Positions 1-4,867 of a stretch of DNA of 24,119 nt are shown here, one piece after another; the stretch's first letter is position 1, and the number at the start of each line of letters is the position of its first letter. The stretch comes from a virus, in the IMG/VR virus record IMGVR_UViG_3300050021_000236, positions 1-24,119 of that record; one strand, given 5' to 3'. A program made the position numbers and the translations under genes. Below the pieces are notes generated by a model. The model saw nothing but the letters and a program-made list of their open reading frames with translations. It was not told the origin of the DNA and searched no databases.

Positions 1-35
1 TTGCAAGCCCCCGGTTTCAGCCGTGGGGTCTTGAC
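1..35 (+). mobile_element. IS200/IS605-type end hairpin (element cut by window edge)
   Basis: The first bases hold an imperfect hairpin. CCCC (8-11) plus CGG (12-14) pair with CCG (21-23) plus GGGG (25-28), leaving a bulged T at 24, followed by TCTTGACG. The same architecture (CCCC, G/C stem, short T-rich loop, bulged T, GGGG) occurs twice at 9131-9151 and 9362-9382. Hairpins of this kind mark IS200/IS605 ends and the 3' ends of TnpB-associated omega-RNAs (family knowledge). Only one end is visible because the window starts here, so the assignment is tentative. Confidence 0.4.
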
Positions 36-94
36 GGACAAGCCATCAATTTGGAAGCGCATTGACAGCTCTGCACAGCCGCTGTTGTTTTCAT

Positions 95-122
95 AAAAAA
101 GGCTCTGCTAAAAAGCAGAGCC
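95..122 (-). terminator. Rho-independent terminator after the 62-aa gene
   Basis: A perfect 8-bp stem, GGCTCTGC/GCAGAGCC (101-108 with 115-122), encloses a 6-base A/T loop. On the minus strand it is followed directly by six T (95-100) and lies about 35 bases after the stop of the leftward gene at 158-346. The plus strand also has an AGTTTTT run after the stem, so the structure may terminate in both directions. Confidence 0.75.
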
Positions 123-157
123 AGTTTTTCCAGAGAACCTTCTGTCCTCTGTGTTTT

Positions 158-346
158 CTACTTGTGCTGTGCAACTGCTTTAGCCCAAGTGCTCTTGAAA
201 ACATTATCTACTACATTCATTACTGCTGTAGTCACGGGCACTCCGAGTTCTAGCAGTTTGAGAGAATAAAACTTCACAGCTCTCTTGTGCGCTTCAGAGG
301 TATGCGGCGAGAATTTGTAACGCGGTAATTGCTTTTCATTCGGCAT
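158..346 (-). CDS. Small hypothetical protein, 62 aa
   Basis: A 62-residue basic protein that I do not recognise. It begins MPNEKQLPRYKF and has no signal peptide or membrane segment. Residues 15-55 could form two helices (Ala/Val/Leu-rich, with a central GVPVTTAV turn). The start is well supported: AAAGGAG lies just upstream of the ATG. About 45 bases further upstream is promoter P3, the leftward member of a matched promoter set, and a strong terminator follows the stop. It is therefore a complete single-gene transcription unit, probably expressed with the rightward genes that use the same promoter type. The function is unknown; the own-promoter, own-terminator arrangement makes a real gene likely. 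Confidence 0.7.
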   Translation of the reverse strand: MPNEKQLPRYKFSPHTSEAHKRAVKFYSLKLLELGVPVTTAVMNVVDNVFKSTWAKAVAQHK

Positions 347-393
347 AAACTACTCCTTTTCCTGCTTTGGCTGAGTTACAAATCAGCAATCTA

Positions 394-436
394 AGAATAG
401 CACGTCAGAAACAGTCTGCAAGAGCACCTCAGTAAC
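394..436 (-). promoter_or_regulatory. Promoter P3 (leftward), GTTACT-box type
   Basis: On the minus strand, GTTACT (436-431) is followed by GAGGTG, a -35 TTGCAG (421-416), a 16-bp spacer and a -10 TATTCT (399-394) preceded by TGC (extended -10). The same elements at the same spacings occur at 700-742 and 1520-1562 on the plus strand. The -35 is weaker than in the two plus copies. The predicted transcript starts near 387 and leads into the gene at 346. Confidence 0.7.
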
Positions 437-445
437 ATTCAGAAA

Positions 446-574
446 GTGACCCCGGAGGAGCAGGAAAGACGGCAGAGGAAAGAGCGGTATGGCAGAGCAT
501 CAATCACAGTCTGGGAGCAGGACCTAGAGCACCTGGCGGGCAGGATCCACCAGTTTAATAGCTGCCCACAGTGA
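446..574 (+). pseudogene. Possible gene remnant or unrecognised small ORF (42 aa from GTG)
   Basis: A short plus-strand frame starting at GTG (446) encodes a charged, protein-like stretch (VTPEEQERRQRKERYGR..., then ...WEQDLEHLAGRIHQF) ending at TGA 572-574. The frame is open upstream to a TAG at 394-396, but has no ATG and no ribosome binding site. Its first part overlaps the P3 promoter upstream region on the other strand. The amino-acid composition looks more like coding sequence than noise, so I read it as the tail end of a decayed gene. It could also be a small gene with a weak start. I recognise no family. Confidence 0.28.
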
Positions 575-586
575 CTTTACAGGTTT

Positions 587-691
587 CTAGCCGATCCACA
601 AGACTTGAGACAAGTCTGGCTGACAGACATAGAGCAGCACAGTGACAGTCAGCACAAAGAAGGCTGCAATCAGGTCATCATTGTCCATCAT
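587..691 (-). CDS. Possible 34-aa single-pass membrane peptide
   Basis: A minus-strand ORF opens with two consecutive ATG codons (691 and 688) and encodes an acidic N-terminus (MMDNDD), a continuous hydrophobic stretch of about 17 residues (LIAAFFVLTVTVLLYVC) and a short polar tail ending at TAG (587-589). The topology is that of a one-span membrane peptide. Against it: no Shine-Dalgarno sequence, and the start lies only 8 bases from the rightward P1 upstream box. No family is recognised. The rest of 575-698 holds a perfect AGACTTG/CAAGTCT hairpin without a T run, inside this ORF. Confidence 0.33.
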   Translation of the reverse strand: MMDNDDLIAAFFVLTVTVLLYVCQPDLSQVLWIG

Positions 692-698
692 CAGATTT

Positions 699-742
699 GG
701 TTACTTTGGTGCTCTTGACCATGTTCTGAGAAGTGCTATTCT
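699..742 (+). promoter_or_regulatory. Promoter P1 (rightward), GTTACT-box type
   Basis: GTTACT (700-705), then TTGGTG, a -35 TTGACC (715-720), a 16-bp spacer ending in TGC and a -10 TATTCT (737-742). The box-to--35 distance (15 bp) and the spacer are identical to P2 (1519-1562) and P3 (394-436). The initiation point expected six or seven bases after the -10 falls on the ATG at 749, so the transcript may be leaderless or nearly so. Confidence 0.75.
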
Positions 743-748
743 GGGTAC

Positions 749-1123
749 ATGAAAAAGCATGAATCGCAAATGAGCGGTGCAGAGAAAGAAGCCATCGCGG
801 TTCGGGTTCGCGAGATCGCAGAGACAGTCATCAGCTCACACGCTGCCGACCGCATGAATCAGAAAATTGTCAGCAGCAAAGAAATTGAAATCTGCCTGAA
901 ATACGGACAAGCAGTTGAGCTACATGATGAGGCAGGAGAATTAAGAGCGGTCATAAGGCACGGATTCGGCCGCCCTAAAGTTGCTGTCTGTGTCGTAGTC
1001 GTACTTCAGACAGGGACAATCGTCACAACTTGGAAGAATGCCGGAAGCGACAACCACAAGACTCTGAACGTGTTTGCTTATGACAAGAGCGCGGATGTTC
1101 TGGCAATGCTGGGAGGCAGATAA
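749..1123 (+). CDS. DUF4258-like small protein, 124 aa
   Basis: The core (about residues 30-110) follows the DUF4258 pattern: HAADRMNQKIVS near the N-terminus, an isoleucine-rich helix with a following G, a beta-rich middle (AVIRHG...VAVCVVVVLQTGTIVTTW) and a conserved threonine-tryptophan. This family is distantly related to RelE/BrnT-like folds, but its function is mostly unproven. The catalytic residues of RelE ribonucleases are not obvious, so I do not call it a toxin. It is the first gene after promoter P1; the predicted transcript start coincides with the ATG at 749. A second ATG at 770 is an alternative start, and neither has a clear Shine-Dalgarno. The stop overlaps the next start (TAATG), indicating translational coupling. 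Confidence 0.7.
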   Translation: MKKHESQMSGAEKEAIAVRVREIAETVISSHAADRMNQKIVSSKEIEICLKYGQAVELHDEAGELRAVIRHGFGRPKVAVCVVVVLQTGTIVTTWKNAGSDNHKTLNVFAYDKSADVLAMLGGR

Positions 1124-1338
1124 TGAGCTACAAAGAAGAGCTGGAAAGAAAAATCGAGACAGTGGAAAGAAAAATCGTGACAGTGCTCGAGGATGCCCCA
1201 AAATACGGCTACAATGTGCACACCATCGGCACACGTGTGGCTGTCAGTGAAATGCTGGTGCTTGCCGTGCTGCACTCCCTAGCAGATGACAGCCGCGTCC
1301 GCCGCACGCCAAACACTTGCTTGCGGAGGCTGTCATGA
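1123..1338 (+). CDS. Small hypothetical protein, 71 aa
   Basis: The start overlaps the stop of the DUF4258-like gene as TAATG. The N-terminal 25 residues (MSYKEELERKIETVERKIVTV) form a charged heptad-like helix suggesting a coiled coil; the C-terminus is arginine-rich (SRVRRTPNTCLRR). I do not recognise the family. Its stop overlaps an ATG (ATGA at 1335-1338) that opens a 9-codon frame ending in another ATGA just inside the next gene start, so ribosomes could in principle re-initiate along this stretch. It belongs to the P1 transcription unit. Confidence 0.6.
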   Translation: MSYKEELERKIETVERKIVTVLEDAPKYGYNVHTIGTRVAVSEMLVLAVLHSLADDSRVRRTPNTCLRRLS

Positions 1339-1360
1339 CACAGCAAATGAATGGAGAAAA

Positions 1361-1504
1361 ATGACAACTGAGCAGGCAAAGAAAATCGTGCTCGCAGTCT
1401 TTCCGAGTGCCAGAGTGTTTGCTACAGGGCGGCAGGTGTGGATACAGTCACCGGAAGTGACAATATCGAAAGCGTACGCGTCTGCCGCAAAGGAGAGTCT
1501 GTAG
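1361..1504 (+). CDS. Small hypothetical protein, 47 aa
   Basis: The frame is open further upstream (to an ATG at 1286), but the start at 1361 is preferred. It has GGAG 6 bases upstream and gives a product (MTTEQAKKIVLAVFPSARVF..., then ...VWIQSPEVTISKAYASAAKE) resembling small phage proteins with an N-terminal EQA helix, an FPxA turn and a C-terminal A-rich helix. No function is known. It is the last gene of the P1 unit, and a 6-bp inverted repeat (GTAACC 1505-1510 with GGTTAC 1519-1524) lies immediately after its stop and runs into promoter P2. Confidence 0.55.
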   Translation: MTTEQAKKIVLAVFPSARVFATGRQVWIQSPEVTISKAYASAAKESL

Positions 1505-1525
1505 GTAACCTTCCGACAGGTTACT
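1504..1525. repeat. Inverted repeat overlapping the P2 upstream box
   Basis: GTAACC (1505-1510) and GGTTAC (1519-1524) form an inverted repeat with an 8-base spacer. The right arm is the GTTACT box of promoter P2. There is no T run, so a terminator is unlikely; a regulator binding site is possible. P1 and P3 have the right arm but no clear left arm. Confidence 0.4.
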
Positions 1526-1562
1526 TCGGTGACGTTGACTCTATTCCTGCCTGTGCTATTCT
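1519..1562 (+). promoter_or_regulatory. Promoter P2 (rightward), GTTACT-box type
   Basis: GTTACT (1520-1525), TCGGTG, a -35 TTGACT (1535-1540), a 16-bp spacer ending in TGC and a -10 TATTCT (1557-1562). It matches P1 and P3 in every element and spacing. The predicted transcript starts near 1569, followed by AAGGAG (1574-1579) and the ATG at 1587. Confidence 0.78.
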
Positions 1563-1586
1563 AGGACTGTAAGAAGGAGAAATCAA

Positions 1587-1886
1587 ATGAACAGCACACA
1601 CAAAGTACCGGCAAGCACTCTTCAAGGCGGCATCGCAATTGTTAGGGAACGCGACATTCGCAAGCGCGGGAAGCCCTTCAACGATATGATCGAATGCGAC
1701 CCGGTTAAGTGCGCGTGTTGCGGGCGGGACATCTACATAGTAGCCGAGCTGGCCAATGGTGAAATGATTGGTTCTGAGTGCGCTTGCATTATCCCGAACA
1801 GCCGGATTATGCGGATGGGGCGTTTTCTCAACAAAAAGCAGCAAGAGTATGCACGCAGCAAGGGACTGCTAGGGGGTGCGCAATGA
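1587..1886 (+). CDS. Cys-rich putative zinc-binding protein, 99 aa
   Basis: This is the first gene of the P2 unit, with a textbook AAGGAG 7 bases before the ATG. The centre of the protein holds two cysteine pairs: C42-x2-C45 (in KCACCGRDI) and C65/C67 (in GSECACII), separated by a beta-rich stretch. This is the layout of a small zinc ribbon, with C37 and C44 as extra cysteines. The N-terminus is basic, and the C-terminus is helical and positively charged (NKKQQEYARSKG). A structural zinc and nucleic-acid or protein binding are plausible, but no specific family is recognised. The stop overlaps the next start as ATGA (1883-1886), so the two genes are probably translationally coupled. Confidence 0.65.
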   Translation: MNSTHKVPASTLQGGIAIVRERDIRKRGKPFNDMIECDPVKCACCGRDIYIVAELANGEMIGSECACIIPNSRIMRMGRFLNKKQQEYARSKGLLGGAQ

Positions 1887-2410
1887 CGCGCGCGCCCAAG
1901 ACACCGCGCAAAAAGGCGGCAGTAACACCGCCAATTCCTTGCACGTGCCCGCCGATAAGTGCGCCCGCCGATGACTCACAAAGCTACGCAGCGTGGGAGT
2001 CTGACCTAAACACGTGGTTAGGTTTTAGGTCTTCCGATTTATACGAGGTTCTGAGTGCTGCCGGGTTTGGGGATGAATTCTCAGTCCGATTAACCGAGCG
2101 CGCCAAAGCACACGGAGCCATAAAAAACCGCCAAGCACTTACTGACATGTTAATCGTGGCCCAAACAATCTTCAGCATAAACGGGCAAGCGGCGGGCCTG
2201 TCCCGGTGTGCCGCTATAGCCGAGGCTATCCAGTACGGCACAGGCTACCCCAATCTCCCGGTCAATCCCCTGGACGGACTACACAAGCTATCAGCCAACA
2301 CGTGCAAAAAGCACCATTACACAACAGCCCGTGCACAGGACATCCTATCCGCGCTCGATAAACGGGGACGTGGGCCAGCGTTTTCCTGGAGTACTAGCGC
2401 CGAGCGATGA
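1883..2410 (+). CDS. Hypothetical protein, 175 aa
   Basis: I place the start at 1883 (ATGA overlap with the upstream gene) rather than at an in-frame ATG at 1778, which would overlap the zinc-protein gene by over 100 bases. The first 35 residues are basic and proline-rich and include CTCPP (MTRAPKTPRKKAAV...), probably disordered. The rest is mostly helical, with a tryptophan-rich segment (WESDLNTWLGF) and HHYTTARAQDIL near the C-terminus. No family or catalytic motif is recognised. It is the last rightward gene, and the leftward metabolic block converges on it from 2556. Confidence 0.6.
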   Translation: MTRAPKTPRKKAAVTPPIPCTCPPISAPADDSQSYAAWESDLNTWLGFRSSDLYEVLSAAGFGDEFSVRLTERAKAHGAIKNRQALTDMLIVAQTIFSINGQAAGLSRCAAIAEAIQYGTGYPNLPVNPLDGLHKLSANTCKKHHYTTARAQDILSALDKRGRGPAFSWSTSAER

Positions 2411-2490
2411 GCCTTTGAGACCTTGCATGTGTAGCGTCACTTTGCGGACATGATGCTGCGACTTGGCAAAGCACGGAGCAACGAGCAAGA

Positions 2491-2538
2491 GAAAGCATAG
2501 AACAAAGTGCGATAGTCTGCTCATTGCTCTATGCTCTC
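2491..2538 (-). terminator. Probable terminator at the end of the leftward metabolic block
   Basis: The 145-base gap between convergent genes (2411-2555) holds an inverted repeat: AGCATAGA (2494-2501) with TCTATGCT (2528-2535). On the minus strand the stem extends inward by CAA/TTG through a G.U pair, giving about 12 bp and a loop of about 18 bases, followed by TTTCTCTT. The G.U appears as an A-C mismatch on the plus strand, so the fold favours the leftward transcript. The rest of the gap shows nothing else that I can name. Confidence 0.45.
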
Positions 2539-2555
2539 ATGCTTCTGGCCGAAAG

Positions 2556-2903
2556 TCAAGATTTGATTTCTGGAACAACAGAGCCTCGAGAGATCGGAGC
2601 GCCAGCGGCTTCCATTTCTTCTTGAAGAATTGCAAGCGCACGCCAACACATTTTTGCTGAGTGCCGCTGCCCGTCGGTGTCGAGAGTCCCGCGTTCAGAA
2701 AAGTGACGAATCATTGTGTCAGGGTGGTCCATTGACTTCCCACGAGCCCAGTGCAGCGGCTCACCCGGGTTGTGCTGATCATTCCCTGCCTGTGAAACTT
2801 TTGCGACCTCAATCAATGCACTTGTGAAGTAGTCAAGCACACCACTTGCGAGAGGAATCTTCTTTCTTTCCTTCGCGTCTTTTGGGAGCAGTTCTGCCTT
2901 CAT
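2556..2903 (-). CDS. dATP/dGTP diphosphohydrolase-like protein (DUF5664 type)
   Basis: The core is highly characteristic: KIPLASGVLDYF, an ALIEVAKVS helix, GNDQHNPGEPLHWARGKSMD, ARH-like IRHFSERG, then DTDGQRHSAKMCWRAL and a C-terminal helix. This is the phage family annotated as dATP/dGTP diphosphohydrolase N-terminal/DUF5664. Its members are proposed to hydrolyse dNTPs to dNMP plus pyrophosphate; one phage relative is tied to 2-aminoadenine (dZ) synthesis. I chose the ATG at 2903 because it lies one base after the upstream stop (TAAAATG), has GGAGGCGG upstream and gives the usual N-terminus. Longer starts at 2942 or 2954 would overlap the nucleotidase gene. No purZ is visible here, so a role in nucleotide-pool control is the safer reading. 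Confidence 0.72.
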   Translation of the reverse strand: MKAELLPKDAKERKKIPLASGVLDYFTSALIEVAKVSQAGNDQHNPGEPLHWARGKSMDHPDTMIRHFSERGTLDTDGQRHSAKMCWRALAILQEEMEAAGAPISRGSVVPEIKS

Positions 2904-2904
2904 T

Positions 2905-3489
2905 TTACTTTCCGCCTCCGAGTACAATTTCTGCGAACTCATTGAAACCAGCAATGCGCTGAATGTTGATCGGTTCCTTCCATGATCTATTGTGACTTGA
3001 GTCTCTCAAGAACACCTTGCAATCTGGAAGTGCTCTCTTGATGTCTTCGCAGTTCTTAGGGCGATCATCGATGAAGTAATCATACTTCAAAGCGAGAGCC
3101 ATCGGACCCTTTTCCATGCACACAAAGACAGCGGGGAACTGAATGTCAAAATGCTTGCTGATCACTCTGGCGCACTGCTTCGGCACAGAACGTCCGACAC
3201 AAGCTGCGCGAGCAGTCGGAAAGTAAACGGTGTGAAGTGCGTCAAGAGCTGTGAGCAGTCCGCGGTTGACGCCTGTCCCGACGCTTAGGCTCTCCCAGAA
3301 GTTCGGAGTCATGTGAATATCGTTCCAAATATCCGTGATCTCGTCTTTCGTCAATCCGAAGTTTGACCATGACCAGTCAATCGGCGCAGTGCCGAGTGCG
3401 GGGCGGCCGTACTTCTTGTTTGCCATCGAGGTAAAGCGCCCGATGAAGTCAAAGAGAACATCGTCTAGATCGATACCGATTACGGCCAT
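2905..3489 (-). CDS. 5'(3')-deoxyribonucleotidase, HAD superfamily (NT5C-like)
   Basis: The N-terminus MAVIGIDLDDVLFDF carries the HAD nucleophile motif DxD (D7, D9). K127 (in EKGPMAL) fits motif III, and FIDDRP (D141, D142) fits the Mg-binding motif IV. Length (194 aa) and the bulky cap segment (DWSWSNFG, FWESL) match the cytosolic 5'(3')-deoxyribonucleotidase (NT5C) family, which dephosphorylates dNMPs. It sits between recA and the dNTP diphosphohydrolase-like gene, one base from the latter's start, suggesting coupled expression and sequential action (dNTP to dNMP to nucleoside). Functionally it could parallel the deoxynucleotidase of phage T5, though sequence kinship is not claimed. Specific substrates are not determined by sequence. 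Confidence 0.82.
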   Translation of the reverse strand: MAVIGIDLDDVLFDFIGRFTSMANKKYGRPALGTAPIDWSWSNFGLTKDEITDIWNDIHMTPNFWESLSVGTGVNRGLLTALDALHTVYFPTARAACVGRSVPKQCARVISKHFDIQFPAVFVCMEKGPMALALKYDYFIDDRPKNCEDIKRALPDCKVFLRDSSHNRSWKEPINIQRIAGFNEFAEIVLGGGK

Positions 3490-3494
3490 GAATT

Positions 3495-4496
3495 CTACTC
3501 CTCTTGCGGTGGCATAACTTTCAGCCGTGTTTCACTGAAAATCTTCTGAGCAAACTCAGGATTATCAGTGAGGAAAGAAACTGCTTGCTCAAGCCCCTGC
3601 CCGCACCTCTCACCTTTGTAGCTATACCATGACCCTGACTTTTCTGCAACACCGTGGTCAACGGCTAGTTTCAAGAGGTCATGAATCTGAGAGTAGCCGC
3701 GTCCATATATTAGCGGACACTCGGCTTCACAAAATGGAGCCGCGACCTTGTTCTTGACGACCTTCAGCTTGTTCATTGAGCCGTAGACGACATCACCGTC
3801 TTTCATCGCAGGTCCCTTGCGGACTTCAATGCGCATTGACGAGTAGAACTTCAGTGCTCTGCCGCCGGTAGTAACTTCCGGATTGCCGAACATGACTCCA
3901 ATCTTCTCACGCACTTGGTTGATGAAGATGAGACTGGTGCGCGACCGAGAAGTTGCTCCAGTTAGCTTGCGCATTGCTTGAGACATCAGACGCGCTTGCA
4001 ATCCCATCTGTGCGTCACCGAACTCACCATCAAGCTCGGCTTTCGGCACAAGAGCTGCAACGGAGTCAACTACGATCACATCAAAGGCATTCGTGCGAAT
4101 CAGTCCCTCAGTAAGCTCAAGCGCTTGCTCACCATTGTCCGGCTGTGAAATGATCAGGTCATCGACATTCACGCCGAGAGCGCGTGCATACTTCGGGTCG
4201 AGTGCGTGCTCTGCATCAATGAAAGCTGCTTCACCGCCAACAGCATTCGCCTGTGCGATGATTTGCAGTGCGAGTGTAGTCTTGCCGCCAGATTCCGGCC
4301 CGAAGACTTCAATGATGCGTCCTCGAGGAACTCCGCCAACACCAAGCGCGGCATCAAAGCTAAGAATGCCGGTAGGGATGACAGCGACTTTCATGGCCTT
4401 CGCTTTGCCGAGGCGCATGAGACATCCCTTGCCATGAACTTTCTCGAGGTTTACGATAGCAGCATCAATTGCTTTTTTGTTTTCAGCAGCGGTCAC
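3495..4496 (-). CDS. recA: RecA recombinase
   Basis: A full-length RecA core of 333 aa, aligning without gaps to E. coli RecA through its ATPase core. Walker A is GPESGGKTT at 66-74 (K72); the second S of the usual GPESSGKTT is G, a permitted variant. Catalytic E96 is in DAEHALDP, Walker B is [10 protein letters not shown] around 140-149, and loop L2 is [15 protein letters not shown]. It forms ATP-dependent filaments on single-stranded DNA for strand exchange. The acidic C-terminal tail is much shorter than in E. coli (ends KVMPPQEE), as in many phage RecAs, which usually loosens regulation of filament assembly. It starts 2 bases after the small membrane gene and is followed by the nucleotidase, so it is part of one leftward operon. 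Confidence 0.95.
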   Translation of the reverse strand: MTAAENKKAIDAAIVNLEKVHGKGCLMRLGKAKAMKVAVIPTGILSFDAALGVGGVPRGRIIEVFGPESGGKTTLALQIIAQANAVGGEAAFIDAEHALDPKYARALGVNVDDLIISQPDNGEQALELTEGLIRTNAFDVIVVDSVAALVPKAELDGEFGDAQMGLQARLMSQAMRKLTGATSRSRTSLIFINQVREKIGVMFGNPEVTTGGRALKFYSSMRIEVRKGPAMKDGDVVYGSMNKLKVVKNKVAAPFCEAECPLIYGRGYSQIHDLLKLAVDHGVAEKSGSWYSYKGERCGQGLEQAVSFLTDNPEFAQKIFSETRLKVMPPQEE

Positions 4497-4498
4497 GA

Positions 4499-4801
4499 TT
4501 AGCCTTTCATTCCGGTAATTACAGGAGCACCATCAAAAGACTGTGCTCTGATGCCTGAGTCAGGAATCATTCCTTCGCAAATCAGTGAAGCTGCTTCAGC
4601 AAGAGAGCGAACGCGATTGAATTGTTCCGGCGTAGGAAGTTTGTTCACCACTTCGAGAGTGGTCGCAGCAATCTTAGTGACGGCGATGAGGTCAGTGGAG
4701 GCTGCTGCACTCTTTAGTTCTTTGCGAGCAAACAGCACAGCGACAAGATTGAAGCCAGAAATAGCAAACAACAGCGCAATAAGCGCGTAGACCAGCACCA
4801 T
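4499..4801 (-). CDS. Small membrane-anchored protein, 100 aa
   Basis: Residues 4-26 ([22 protein letters not shown]) form one hydrophobic helix followed by RKELK, so the protein is anchored with its 70-residue soluble part probably cytoplasmic by the positive-inside rule. The soluble part is helical ([28 protein letters not shown]). I do not recognise a family. A clear GGGAG precedes the ATG, and the stop is 2 bases from recA. The 66-base gap upstream (4802-4867) contains a TATAGA and a GTTAAAAAC stretch but no promoter I would defend. Confidence 0.6.
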   Translation of the reverse strand: MVLVYALIALLFAISGFNLVAVLFARKELKSAAASTDLIAVTKIAATTLEVVNKLPTPEQFNRVRSLAEAASLICEGMIPDSGIRAQSFDGAPVITGMKG

Positions 4802-4867
4802 ACTTCTCCCTTGAGTTGGTTGGGCACGAGGTGTTTTTAACTCGCGCCCTTCCGTCTCTATACTTCC

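Noticed and set aside
1778-1882. Longer N-terminus for the 175-aa protein
   Set aside because: It would overlap the zinc-binding protein gene by about 105 bases; the ATGA overlap at 1883 is the simpler start.
2410-2540. Possible second group I intron because of GCGATAGTCTG at 2510-2520
   Set aside because: No matching GACTA strand, no P1/P10 with flanking genes, and the surrounding convergent genes are complete; the motif lies in a terminator-like hairpin loop.
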